Shown: in pieces, positions 52,473-61,724 of the stretch | Numbering within the stretch: the stretch's first letter is position 1 | How the letters are laid out: every line of letters begins with the position of its first letter | Assembly (NCBI RefSeq): GCF_001423185.1 | Contig: NZ_LMOB01000001.1 | Span: 2,091,889 to 2,155,888 of the forward strand | Length of the DNA: 64,000 nucleotides | Direction of reading: 5' to 3' | Source: Plantibacter sp. Leaf314 | Lineage (GTDB): Bacteria; Actinomycetota; Actinomycetes; Actinomycetales; Microbacteriaceae | Program-made: the position numbers and the translations under genes | Notes under the pieces: generated by a model | Seen by the model: the letters and a program-made list of their open reading frames with translations, nothing else | The model's database searches: none | Told to the model about the DNA's origin: nothing

Positions 52473-53414
52473 ATGCTCGGATTCATCCTCAGACGCCTGG
52501 TTTCCGGTGTCGTCCTCATCTTCGTGATCTCCGTGATCGCGTACTCCCTCCTCTACCTCGGCGGCGGTGACATCGCCCGCCGCATCCTCGGCCAGAGCGC
52601 GACCGCCGAGACCGTCGCGAAGAAGTCCGCGGAGCTCGGCCTCGACCGCCCGCTCCCCGTGCAGTACGTCGACTGGCTCACCTCGGCCTTCCAGGGCGAC
52701 CTCGGACGGTCCTGGTTCACCGGTCAGCTCGTCTCCACCGGTGTCTCCGGTCGCCTCGCGGTGACGCTCTCCATCGTCCTCGGCGCGACCATCATCGCCG
52801 CGATCGTCTCGGTCATCCTCGGCGTCCTCGCCGCCCGACGCGGTGGATGGATCGACAACGTCGTCCAGTTCATCTCCGTCATCGGGTTCGCGATCCCCAG
52901 CTTCCTCATCGCCCTCGTGCTCGTCATCACCTTCGCGATCAACCTGCGCCTGTTCAAGGCGACCGGGTACATCCCGATCACCACCTCCTTCTCGGGATGG
53001 GTGGCCTCCGTGACGCTGCCGATCATCGCGCTCGCCATCGGCGCCATCGCCACCGTGTCGCAGCAGGTGCGCGGCTCGGTCGTCGACGCGATGTCGAAGG
53101 ACTACGTGCGCACCCTCCGCAGCCGCGGCCTCGGCACCAACCGCGTGATCTACAAGCACGTGCTCCGGAACGCCGGCGGCCCGGCCCTCGCCGTCCTCGC
53201 CGTGCAGTTCATCGGCCTCCTCGGCGGCGCCGTCATCATCGAGCAGATCTTCGCCCTCCCCGGCATCGGTCAGCTCGCCGTGCAGGCGACGACCTCCGGC
53301 GACATCCCCATCGTGATGGGCGTCGTCATCGCGACGGCGATCATCGTCGTCGTCGTCAACCTGCTCATCGACCTCGCGCAGGCTGCGCTCAACCCGAAGG
53401 TGCGACTGTCATGA
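52473..53414 (+). CDS. ABC importer permease, DppB type
   Basis: A 313-residue permease: MLGFILRRLVSGVVLIFVISVI as the first helix, the periplasmic segment, then the EAA-like VRTLRSRGLGTNRVIYKHVLRNA and LPGIGQLAVQA. It is the first permease of the importer and overlaps the next gene by 4 bases. Confidence 0.9.
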   Translation: MLGFILRRLVSGVVLIFVISVIAYSLLYLGGGDIARRILGQSATAETVAKKSAELGLDRPLPVQYVDWLTSAFQGDLGRSWFTGQLVSTGVSGRLAVTLSIVLGATIIAAIVSVILGVLAARRGGWIDNVVQFISVIGFAIPSFLIALVLVITFAINLRLFKATGYIPITTSFSGWVASVTLPIIALAIGAIATVSQQVRGSVVDAMSKDYVRTLRSRGLGTNRVIYKHVLRNAGGPALAVLAVQFIGLLGGAVIIEQIFALPGIGQLAVQATTSGDIPIVMGVVIATAIIVVVVNLLIDLAQAALNPKVRLS

Positions 53415-55270
53415 CCGCCATCGAAACCCCGCTGACCGTCCCGACCCCGCAGGTCCGCGTCAACCTCCTGCGCCGGCTCCTCAAGCGCCCGATCGGCGCC
53501 GCGTCGCTCGTGTTCCTCGCGATCGTCGGCGTGATCGCGATCTTCGGGCCGCTCATCGCCCCGCAGGACCCGAACCTCGCCTCGCTGCAGCTCGTGCTCG
53601 CACCGCCGAGCGCAGACCACCTCCTCGGAGCGGACAGCGCCGGACGCGACGTGCTCTCCCGGCTGCTCGCGGCCACCCAGATCAGCGTCGCCGCGGCGCT
53701 CCTCGCCCTCGTCGTCGCGATCGTCATCGGTGTCGTCGCCGGCCTGATCGCCGGGTACTACCAGGGCTGGTTCGACTCGGTGTCGTCCTGGTTCACCGGC
53801 CTCATCATGGCGCTGCCCGGCATCGTCGTCCTCCTCGCCGCCCGCGCCGTCCTCGGCCCGTCGGTGTGGATCTCGATGGCGATCTTCGGCATCCTGCTCT
53901 CGCCCTCGTACTTCCGGCTCGTGTACGCGGCGGTCACGGCGGTGCGGTCCGAGCTGTACGTCGACGCCGCCCGGGTCTCCGGCCTCAGCGACCCGCGCAT
54001 CATCGGCAAGCACATCCTGTCGGTCGTACGCGCACCGATCATCATCCAGTCGGCGATCATCGCCGGCATCGCGATCGCCATCCAGTCCGGTCTCGAGTTC
54101 CTCGGGCTCGGCGACCTGTCGGTCCCCACCTGGGGTTCGATGCTGAACGACGGGTTCACGAACATCTACAAGGCACCGATCCTCATGGTGTGGCCGTCGC
54201 TCGCGATCGCCCTCACCTGCATCGCGCTCACCCTGCTCGCCAACGCGATGCGCGACGAGCTGGAGCGCACCGTGAGCGTCCGTCGCCGCCGGCGCAAGAT
54301 CGTGACGACCTCGAAGACCGGCTCGAACACGATCGTCACCCAGTCGATCAGCACGTCGGGGATCTCGGAGGACGAGATCGTCGGGGTGCCGCCCATCCGT
54401 CACGACGACGACGCCCGCGCCGCCGTCCGTGCCGAGGAGCTCGTCCTCAGCGTCCGCGACCTCCGCGTCGGCTACGACCAGGAGGGCGGCCGGATCACCG
54501 AGGTCGTCCACGGCGTCGACCTCGACATCCGACGCGGCGAGGTCCACGGCCTCATCGGCGAGTCCGGCTCGGGCAAGACCCAGACCGCGTGGGGTGTCCT
54601 CGGACTCCTGCCCCGCGGCGGCCGGGTCACCGACGGCACGATCCGCTACGAGGGCACGCGCCTCGACACCCTCGGCGAGCGCGAATACACGGCCATCCGC
54701 GGCAAGCGCATCGGCTACATCCCGCAGGAGCCGATGTCGAACCTCGACCCGGCGTTCACGATCGGCAGCCAGCTGGTCGAACCGCTCCGGGTCGCCCTCG
54801 GCCTGAGCAAGAAGGACGCGACGGACAAGGCCCTCGCCCTCCTCGAGCGGGTCGGCATCCCCAACCCGAAGCGCACCTTCGCCGCGTACCCGCACGAAGT
54901 GTCCGGCGGTATGGCCCAGCGCGTCCTCATCGCGGGCGCCGTGTCGACCGACCCGGACATCATCATCGCCGACGAGCCCACTACGGCGCTCGACGTGACG
55001 GTGCAGGCCGAGGTGCTCGACCTGCTGCGCGACCTGCAGGCGGAGCGGCACATGGCGATGCTCCTCGTGACGCACAACTTCGGGGTCGTCGCCGACCTCT
55101 GCGACCGGGTCTCGGTCATGCAGAACGGCCTCATCGTGGAGACCGGGCCCGTGCGCTCGATCTTCAACGACGCCCAGCACCCGTACACCCAGTCGCTGCT
55201 CGGCGCGATCCTCGACGAGGGTCCCGCCCGACCGGCGCTCGCGACGAACCTGACAGGAGAGACCCGATGA
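53411..55270 (+). CDS. Fused ABC permease (DppC type) and ATPase (DppD type)
   Basis: A 619-residue fusion. Residues about 1-280 are a DppC permease (LGADSAGRDVLSRLLAATQ, EAA-like SGLSDPRIIGKHILSVV). After a basic/serine linker (about 285-345: RRRRRKIVTTSKTGSNT) comes an ATPase: Walker A GESGSGKTQT near residue 390, signature VSGGMAQR, Walker B IIIADEP, and the C-terminal oligopeptide-type extension (HPYTQSLLGAI). The frame is continuous, so it is a true fusion. Its ATG overlaps the DppB stop and its stop overlaps the next ATPase. Confidence 0.9.
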   Translation: MTAIETPLTVPTPQVRVNLLRRLLKRPIGAASLVFLAIVGVIAIFGPLIAPQDPNLASLQLVLAPPSADHLLGADSAGRDVLSRLLAATQISVAAALLALVVAIVIGVVAGLIAGYYQGWFDSVSSWFTGLIMALPGIVVLLAARAVLGPSVWISMAIFGILLSPSYFRLVYAAVTAVRSELYVDAARVSGLSDPRIIGKHILSVVRAPIIIQSAIIAGIAIAIQSGLEFLGLGDLSVPTWGSMLNDGFTNIYKAPILMVWPSLAIALTCIALTLLANAMRDELERTVSVRRRRRKIVTTSKTGSNTIVTQSISTSGISEDEIVGVPPIRHDDDARAAVRAEELVLSVRDLRVGYDQEGGRITEVVHGVDLDIRRGEVHGLIGESGSGKTQTAWGVLGLLPRGGRVTDGTIRYEGTRLDTLGEREYTAIRGKRIGYIPQEPMSNLDPAFTIGSQLVEPLRVALGLSKKDATDKALALLERVGIPNPKRTFAAYPHEVSGGMAQRVLIAGAVSTDPDIIIADEPTTALDVTVQAEVLDLLRDLQAERHMAMLLVTHNFGVVADLCDRVSVMQNGLIVETGPVRSIFNDAQHPYTQSLLGAILDEGPARPALATNLTGETR

Positions 55271-56118
55271 CGACGTCACTGCTCGAGGTGAAGGACCTCG
55301 AAGTCGAATACCCGGGCAAGGGGCTCCGCGCCCAGTCCTTCAAAGCCCTGAAGGGGGTCTCGATCGACATCCGGCCCGGTGAGACCGTCGGCCTCGTCGG
55401 CGAGTCCGGCTCGGGCAAGACCACCCTGGGTCGTGCCGTGCTGGGCCTCGCCCCGGTGACGGGTGGCAGCATCCGCTACCGCGACCGCGAGATCGGTCAC
55501 CTGAAGCGCAAGGAGCGCCGGGCGTTGAGCTCGGAGATCCAGGTGGTGTTCCAGGACCCGTACTCCTCGCTGAACCCTTCGCTGACGATCGAGCAGATCC
55601 TCACCGAGCCGCTCACCGTGCGTGGGGTCTCCGGAGCGGACGCCCGCAAGCGCGTCGGCACGCTGCTCGACCAGGTGCAGCTGCCGACCGGCGCCGCGTC
55701 GCGCCTGCCGCGGGAGTTCTCCGGTGGGCAGCGGCAGCGCATCGCGATCGCCCGTGCGCTGGCGCTCGACCCGAAGCTCATCGTCTGCGACGAGCCGGTG
55801 TCGGCACTCGACCTGTCGACGCAGGCCCGCGTGCTCGACCTGTTCATCGACATCCAGGAGCAGACGGGCGTCGCCTACCTCTTCATCTCGCACGACCTCG
55901 CGGTCGTCCGGCACATCAGCCACCGGGTGGCCGTCATGTACCACGGCGAGATCGTGGAGTCCGGCGACGGCGACCAGGTGACCGCGCGTCCCGCCCACCC
56001 GTACACGCAGCGCCTGTTCATGGCCGCGCCGATTCCGGACCCCGACCGTCAGGAGGACCGCCGCGTCGAGCGTCGCCGCCTCATCGACGAGCAACGGGCC
56101 GCCGAGTCCGCCGCCTGA
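55267..56118 (+). CDS. ABC importer ATPase, DppF type
   Basis: A 283-residue ATPase: Walker A GESGSGKTTLGR, Q-loop FQDPYSSLNP, signature FSGGQRQR, Walker B IVCDEPVSAL and the H-loop ISHDLAV, with the oligopeptide-type HPYTQRLF tail. It pairs with the ATPase half of the preceding fusion to drive the importer. Confidence 0.92.
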   Translation: MTTSLLEVKDLEVEYPGKGLRAQSFKALKGVSIDIRPGETVGLVGESGSGKTTLGRAVLGLAPVTGGSIRYRDREIGHLKRKERRALSSEIQVVFQDPYSSLNPSLTIEQILTEPLTVRGVSGADARKRVGTLLDQVQLPTGAASRLPREFSGGQRQRIAIARALALDPKLIVCDEPVSALDLSTQARVLDLFIDIQEQTGVAYLFISHDLAVVRHISHRVAVMYHGEIVESGDGDQVTARPAHPYTQRLFMAAPIPDPDRQEDRRVERRRLIDEQRAAESAA

Positions 56119-56147
56119 TCCGTCCGGATCACCACGACCGCCCGGTC

Positions 56148-56173
56148 GGCCGGGGCCAGGAACCTGGCCGGCC
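56148..56173 (+). terminator. GC-rich hairpin after the importer genes
   Basis: GGCCGGGGCCAGG and CCTGGCCGGCC with an AA loop; two bases bulge in the left arm. It separates the transporter genes from the glycosidase genes and could lower downstream expression. Confidence 0.45.
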
Positions 56174-56183
56174 GGGCGCACCA

Positions 56184-56290
56184 CCGGTCCCTGAGACCCA
56201 CCATCCGGTCCCTGAGACCCACATCCGGTCCCTGAGACCCACATCCGGTCCCTGAGACCCACATCCGGTCCCTGAGCTTGTCGAAGGGCC
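56184..56290 (+). repeat. Five tandem copies related to the dispersed repeat (period 20-21)
   Basis: Units CCGGTCCCTGAGACCCACAT start at 56184, 56205, 56225, 56245 and 56265; the last continues into the canonical TGAGCTTGTCGAAGGGCC. The array lies 24 bases before the GH3 start. Confidence 0.85.
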
Positions 56291-56313
56291 ACCCCAGAAC
56301 GGACCCACATCGC

Positions 56314-58791
56314 ATGACCATCACCACTCCCCGGCACGCCGCCGCCACGAAGCCCGTCGACACCGCGGCGATCGACGCCCTCGTCGCCCGCCTCGACCTC
56401 GAGGAGAAGGTCGCGCTCGTCTCCGGTGCCGACTTCTGGACGACGGTGCCGCTCGAGAAGATCGGCCTGCGCGCCATGGTCCTGTCCGACGGGCCCGCCG
56501 GCGTCCGTGGGCCGGTCTGGGACGAGCGCTCGCCCTCGATCAACCTCCCGTCGGCCACCGCACTCGCGTCGTCCTGGGATCCGTCGTTCGCCTACCGCTA
56601 CGGTGCGGTCGCTGCGGCAGAGGCCCGCCGAAAGGGCGTCGACGTCGTCCTCGGCCCGACCATCAACCTCCACCGCTCGCCCCTCGGCGGCCGCCACTTC
56701 GAGGCCTTCAGCGAGGACCCGGAGCTCACCGGCTCGCTCGCCGCCGCCTACGTCAGCGGGCTGCAGGACAACGGGGTCGCCGCGACCCCCAAGCACTACG
56801 TCGCGAACGACTCCGAGACCGACCGGTTCACGGTCGACGTGCGGGCGAGCGAGCGGGCCCTCCGCGAGCTCTACCTCGCGCCGTTCGAACGCACCGTCAC
56901 CGAGGCCGGCACCTGGGCGATCATGAGCGCCTACAACTCCGTCGACGGCGTCACGATGAGCGAGAACGAGCTGCTCGAGACGCCGCTCAACTCGGAGTGG
57001 GGGTTCGACGGCGTCGTCGTCAGCGACTGGACCGGTGTGCGCAGCCTCGGGTCCGCGCCCGCCTCGCAGGACCTCGCCATGCCCGGCCCAGCCCCCGCCT
57101 GGAGCGACGCCCTCGTCGCCGCCGTACGGGACGGTCGGGTCGAGGAGGCCGCCGTCGATCGCAAGGTCGCCCGACTCCTGGCGCTGGCGGTGCGCGTCGG
57201 CGCGCTCGGCGAGGAGGCGCTCGCCCCGGCCCCGGTCGACGGCGTCGCCTTCTCCCGCGAGGCCGAGATCGAGGGCGTGGTGCTGCTCACCAACGACGGG
57301 ACCCTGCCGCTCGAGGCAGCCTCCCTCAGCCGGGTCGCCGTCATCGGGCACAACGCCCGCGACTCCCGAACCCAGGGTGGCGGCAGCGCGACGGTGCTCC
57401 CCGAGCACACGGTCAGCCCGCTCGAGGGCCTCACGCTCGCCCTCCCCGACGCGACGATCGACTACGCCGTCGGGGCCATCGTGCAGGAGGGCGTCGCCGA
57501 ACTGCCGCTCGACCGCCTCACCAACCCGCGCACCGGTCAGCCCGGACTGCTCGCCTCCTTCGTCGACGCGGACGGCTCCGAGCTCTTCGCCGAGGATCGC
57601 CGCTCCACCGCGCTCGTCTGGTTCGGCGGCGACGCCCCGATCGGCACGGCGGCGCAGCTCGTCCTCACGACCACGTACACGCCGGAGGCCTCCGAACAGC
57701 TCAAGCTCGGCTTCGCCACGGGCCTCCACGGCCGCCTCTTCGTCGACGGCGTCCTCCTCGTCGACGAGCAGCCCGTCATCGTGGGCAACGATCTCGGTGC
57801 TGCACTCCTCGCTCCGCCGTCGGCGACCGGTGCCTTCTCCGCGCAGGCCGAGGTGCCGGTCGAGATCCGGGCCGAGTTCGACCTCACCCCGAGTGAGAAC
57901 GGCCTCGGGGCGATCAGCGTGACCGTCGGTCGCGCCCCCGACGACTCCGACCCCGACGCCCTCATCGCACAGGCCGTCGAGGCGGCCCGGACCGCGGACG
58001 TCGCGGTGGTCGTCGTCGGCACCAACGCGAAGGTCGAGTCCGAGGGCTGGGACCGCAGCGACCTCTCCCTGCCTGGCCGCCAGGACGAGCTCGTCCGCGC
58101 GGTCGCCGCGGTGAACCCGCGCACGGTCGTGGTCGTGAACTCCGGTGCCCCCGTCCTGCTCCCCTGGAGTGACGACGTCGCCGCCGTCGTCCTCGGGTGG
58201 TTCGGCGGCCAGGAGATGGGCAACGCCCTCGCCGACGTCCTCCTCGGTGTCGCGGAACCGGGAGGGCGCCTGAGCACGACCTGGGCCGCGTCGCTCGACG
58301 ACGTCCCCGTGCTCGACGTCACGCCGGTGGACGGTGTGCTCCGCTACGAGGAGGGCATCCACATCGGATACCGGGCGTGGCTGCGTTCTGGCGCACAGCC
58401 CGCGTTCTGGTTCGGTCACGGCCTCGGGTACACGAGCTGGACCATCGACGAAGGCACCGTCTCCGGCGCGGTCGACGCCGGGACCGCCCGCCTCGCCGGC
58501 ACCGCGACGAACACCGGCGAGCGCGCCGGCAAGCACGTCGTCCAGGTGTACGCGGAGCGCGCCGACTCCGCGGTCGACCGCCCCGTGCGCTGGCTGGTCG
58601 GATCCGCCGTGGTCCGCGCGGAGGCCGGCGAGACCGTCTCCTGGGAGGTCCCGTTGCCCGCGCGGGTGTTCGCCCACTGGGCCGACGGCTGGCAGGTCGA
58701 AGCCGGGGACGTCACGCTCCGTATCGGCTCCTCGGTGGTCGACCTCGTCCACGAGACGGTCGTCCCGATCGCCACGGGGACCGTCCGATGA
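56314..58791 (+). CDS. GH3 beta-glycosidase
   Basis: An 825-residue intracellular glycosidase (no signal peptide). The N-terminal barrel has the nucleophile D238 in VVVSDWTG and the KHYVANDSETDR motif; the second domain holds GGGSATV and a PA14-like insert (GRLFVDGVLLVDEQ), and the C-terminal Fn3-like domain is present (NTGERAGKHVVQVYAE). GH3 enzymes release glucose, xylose or arabinose from glycosides. As the first glycosidase after the importer, it should act on the imported glycoside; the sugar is not determined. ATG 56314 starts after the repeat array. Confidence 0.9.
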   Translation: MTITTPRHAAATKPVDTAAIDALVARLDLEEKVALVSGADFWTTVPLEKIGLRAMVLSDGPAGVRGPVWDERSPSINLPSATALASSWDPSFAYRYGAVAAAEARRKGVDVVLGPTINLHRSPLGGRHFEAFSEDPELTGSLAAAYVSGLQDNGVAATPKHYVANDSETDRFTVDVRASERALRELYLAPFERTVTEAGTWAIMSAYNSVDGVTMSENELLETPLNSEWGFDGVVVSDWTGVRSLGSAPASQDLAMPGPAPAWSDALVAAVRDGRVEEAAVDRKVARLLALAVRVGALGEEALAPAPVDGVAFSREAEIEGVVLLTNDGTLPLEAASLSRVAVIGHNARDSRTQGGGSATVLPEHTVSPLEGLTLALPDATIDYAVGAIVQEGVAELPLDRLTNPRTGQPGLLASFVDADGSELFAEDRRSTALVWFGGDAPIGTAAQLVLTTTYTPEASEQLKLGFATGLHGRLFVDGVLLVDEQPVIVGNDLGAALLAPPSATGAFSAQAEVPVEIRAEFDLTPSENGLGAISVTVGRAPDDSDPDALIAQAVEAARTADVAVVVVGTNAKVESEGWDRSDLSLPGRQDELVRAVAAVNPRTVVVVNSGAPVLLPWSDDVAAVVLGWFGGQEMGNALADVLLGVAEPGGRLSTTWAASLDDVPVLDVTPVDGVLRYEEGIHIGYRAWLRSGAQPAFWFGHGLGYTSWTIDEGTVSGAVDAGTARLAGTATNTGERAGKHVVQVYAERADSAVDRPVRWLVGSAVVRAEAGETVSWEVPLPARVFAHWADGWQVEAGDVTLRIGSSVVDLVHETVVPIATGTVR

Positions 58792-61616
58792 CGGCCGCGA
58801 CGACCGGCGCGCGGATCGGGCGGCTGCGGGCGGAGGCCCGCGACGACAGCCCGGCGGTCGCGACGCCGACCCCGCGGCTGAGCTGGACGGTCGAGACGCC
58901 GGGCACCGACTGGGTGCAGGCCTGGGCCGAGCTGCGGGACGACACCGGCGCGACCGCCCGGTTGGAGGGTCGCGATTCGGTCCTCGTCGCCTGGCCGTTC
59001 GAGGCGCTGTCGCCGGACACGACCCGCACCCTCGAGGTCCGGGCCGGTTCGACGAGCGGGGAGGAGACCCCGTGGAGCGCACCGCTCACCGTCGAGGCCG
59101 CGTTCCTCGCGGACGGCGCCTGGGCCGCCGGCTTCATCGGGCTGGCCGCACCGGAACGGGCCGCGCAGCCGATGCGCGTCCGTCGGTCCTTCACCGTCGA
59201 CCGACCCGTCCGTCGTGCCCGCCTGTACTGGACCGCACTCGGCGCGGCCGAGCCGCAGCTGAACGGCACCCTCGTCTCGGCCGACGTCCTCTCCCCCGGC
59301 TGGACCGCCTACGGTGACCGGCTCGTGCACGAGACGGTCGACGTCACCGCGCTCATCGAGCCGGGCGAGAACGTCGTCGCAGCGACCGTCGCGGGCGCCT
59401 GGTACACCGAACGGTACGGCTTCTTCCAGTTCGCGAAGCGCATCTACGGGGAGCAGCCGCTCGTCGCCGCCCAGCTGCAGCTCGACTACGCCGACGGCAC
59501 CTCCGCGACCATCGTCACCGACGACAGCTGGTCCGCCGCGGACGGCGCCGACCTCGTCGACAGTGGGATCTACGCCGGTGAGGCGATCGACACGACGCTC
59601 GCCGAGCCCGGCTGGGCCACCACGGGCTTCGACGCGTCCGGGTGGTCCGCCGCCCTGGTCGACGACGCAGCGCACCCCGTGCCGGAGGCCCGCATCGCCG
59701 CGCCCGTCCGTCGCATCGAGGAACGCGCGGTGGCCGAGGTGCTCACGGCGCCGTCCGGTGCGACCATCCTCGACTTCGGCCAGAACCTCGTCGGCCGACT
59801 CCGCATCACCGTCTCGGGCCCCCGCGGGACGGTCCTGACCCTCCGGCATGCCGAGGTCCTCGACGAGGGCGAGCTCGCCCTCCGACCACTCCGCAACGCC
59901 GCGGCCACCGACCACGTCACCCTCCCGGGCGACGGCGAGCAGACCATCGAACCCCGCTTCACCTTCCACGGCTTCCGATACGCGCAGATCGACGGCTGGC
60001 CGGGCGACGTCGACCCGTCGGCGGTCACCGCGGTCGTCCTCCACAGCGACCTCACGCGCACCGGCTGGTTCTCCTCGTCGCACGAGCTGCTCGACCGCCT
60101 GCACGAGAACGTCGTCTGGGGCATGCGCGGGAACTTCCTCAGCATCCCCACCGACTGCCCGCAGCGCGACGAGCGACTGGGCTGGACGGGCGACCTCCAG
60201 GTCTTCGCGCCCACCGCGAGCTTCCTCTACGACAGCTCCGCCTTCCTCGACTCCTGGCTGCGCGACCTCGCGCTCGAGCAGGGGCACGCGGACGGCGTCG
60301 TCCCGATGGTCGTGCCGGCGGCGCTCTCCGGGTTCGCCGGCGGCGGTCCGACCGCCGCGTGGGGAGACGCCGCGACCGTCGTCCCGTGGGTGCTCCACGA
60401 GCGCTACGGCGACCTCGGCGTGCTCCGCGAGCAGTACGCGTCCATGCGGTCGTGGGTCGAGGCCGTGCTCCGCGTCAGCACCGACGGGCTGTGGTCGAAC
60501 ACGTTCCAGCTCGGTGACTGGCTCGATCCGAGCGCGCCGCCGGACCAGCCCGCGAAGGCCCGGGTCGACTCCGACATCGTCGCGAGCGCGTACCACGCCA
60601 GGTCGCTGCGGATCCTGTCCGACACCGCCGCCCTCCTCGGCGAGACGGCGGACGCCGAGCACTACGGCGCCCTGGCCGACCGGAGCCGTGCCGCGTTCGC
60701 CGCCGAGTACGTGACGCCGGCCGGCCGGATGATGTCCGACGCGCCGACCGCCTACGCCCTCGCCCTCCGGTTCGACCTCGTGGACGATCCCGGGGTGCGG
60801 CGGCGGCTCGCGGACCGACTCGCCGACCTCGTGCGCGCCGACGGCTACCGCATCGGCACGGGGTTCGTCGGGACGCCGCTCATCACCGACGCGCTCACCG
60901 ACGGCGGTCACCTCCGCGCCGCCGGCCGCCTCATGCTGCAGACCGAGAACCCGTCGTGGCTGTCGCCCGTCACGAAGGGTGCGACCACGGTCTGGGAACG
61001 CTGGGACAGCCTGCTGGAGGACGGCTCGGTGAACCCCGGCGAGATGACCTCCTTCAACCACTACGCCCTGGGTGCCGTCGCCGACTGGCTGCACCGCACG
61101 GTCGCGGGACTCGCTCCCGCAGCGCCCGGCTACCGGGAGCTGCGCATCGCCCCACAGCCGATCGACGGGCTCGACCACGCCGAAGCTCGACACCTCACCC
61201 CGTACGGACCGGCGTCCGTCGCCTGGCGCCGCGAGGGCTCGTCACTCGTGGTCACGGCGGAGGTCCCGCCGAACACGACGGCCACGGTCGCGCTGCCCGG
61301 TGCACCGGTGGAGACGGTGGGATCGGGTCGGTACGAGTGGACGGTGCCGGTGGTCGAGACGACCGCTCTCGACGACACCGTCGAACTCGACCTCGAGTCG
61401 CCGCTCTCGGAGATCATCGACCGCCCGGCCGCCTACGACGCCCTCCTGGCGGCCGTGGCCCGGCACGATCAGGCCAAGGCCGACGAGATCCGTCGAGGGA
61501 CGCAGTGGAGCCGCGGTCGGACCGTCCGGCAGCTCCTCATGTTCACGCCCCCGACCATGCTCGACGACGTCGCGGCCGCCCTGGCCGCCGTGTCAGCCGC
61601 GGGGGTTGCGCGATAA
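58788..61616 (+). CDS. GH78 alpha-L-rhamnosidase
   Basis: A 942-residue intracellular enzyme with the Bac_rhamnosid layout: N-terminal beta domains (residues 1-330), then the (alpha/alpha)6 catalytic domain with PTDCPQRDERLGWTGD (D461, E462) and a C-terminal beta-sandwich. The final 75 residues (from about SPLSEIIDRPAA) form an extra helical segment not part of typical GH78, resembling the N-terminus of the next enzyme. ATG 58788 overlaps the GH3 stop by 4 bases. Confidence 0.9.
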   Translation: MTAATTGARIGRLRAEARDDSPAVATPTPRLSWTVETPGTDWVQAWAELRDDTGATARLEGRDSVLVAWPFEALSPDTTRTLEVRAGSTSGEETPWSAPLTVEAAFLADGAWAAGFIGLAAPERAAQPMRVRRSFTVDRPVRRARLYWTALGAAEPQLNGTLVSADVLSPGWTAYGDRLVHETVDVTALIEPGENVVAATVAGAWYTERYGFFQFAKRIYGEQPLVAAQLQLDYADGTSATIVTDDSWSAADGADLVDSGIYAGEAIDTTLAEPGWATTGFDASGWSAALVDDAAHPVPEARIAAPVRRIEERAVAEVLTAPSGATILDFGQNLVGRLRITVSGPRGTVLTLRHAEVLDEGELALRPLRNAAATDHVTLPGDGEQTIEPRFTFHGFRYAQIDGWPGDVDPSAVTAVVLHSDLTRTGWFSSSHELLDRLHENVVWGMRGNFLSIPTDCPQRDERLGWTGDLQVFAPTASFLYDSSAFLDSWLRDLALEQGHADGVVPMVVPAALSGFAGGGPTAAWGDAATVVPWVLHERYGDLGVLREQYASMRSWVEAVLRVSTDGLWSNTFQLGDWLDPSAPPDQPAKARVDSDIVASAYHARSLRILSDTAALLGETADAEHYGALADRSRAAFAAEYVTPAGRMMSDAPTAYALALRFDLVDDPGVRRRLADRLADLVRADGYRIGTGFVGTPLITDALTDGGHLRAAGRLMLQTENPSWLSPVTKGATTVWERWDSLLEDGSVNPGEMTSFNHYALGAVADWLHRTVAGLAPAAPGYRELRIAPQPIDGLDHAEARHLTPYGPASVAWRREGSSLVVTAEVPPNTTATVALPGAPVETVGSGRYEWTVPVVETTALDDTVELDLESPLSEIIDRPAAYDALLAAVARHDQAKADEIRRGTQWSRGRTVRQLLMFTPPTMLDDVAAALAAVSAAGVAR

Positions 61617-61724
61617 ACGCCACTCGGCTGTTTCACGTGCAACACTCGCACCGCCAGCACCACCCGCATCGACAGCACCACCGTTCGCCCACCGCCGACC
61701 CGTTCGGCTGATCACTGGAGATCC

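Noticed and set aside
56184..56290. Array considered as a CRISPR.
   Set aside because: The units are contiguous with no spacers and no cas genes are near.
55276..59082. Very long open frame on the minus strand (1268 codons) across the importer and GH3/GH78 genes.
   Set aside because: Composition is Arg/Asp/Gly/Val-rich without any domain, and it is antisense to genes with intact catalytic motifs. High GC in third positions makes such shadows common.
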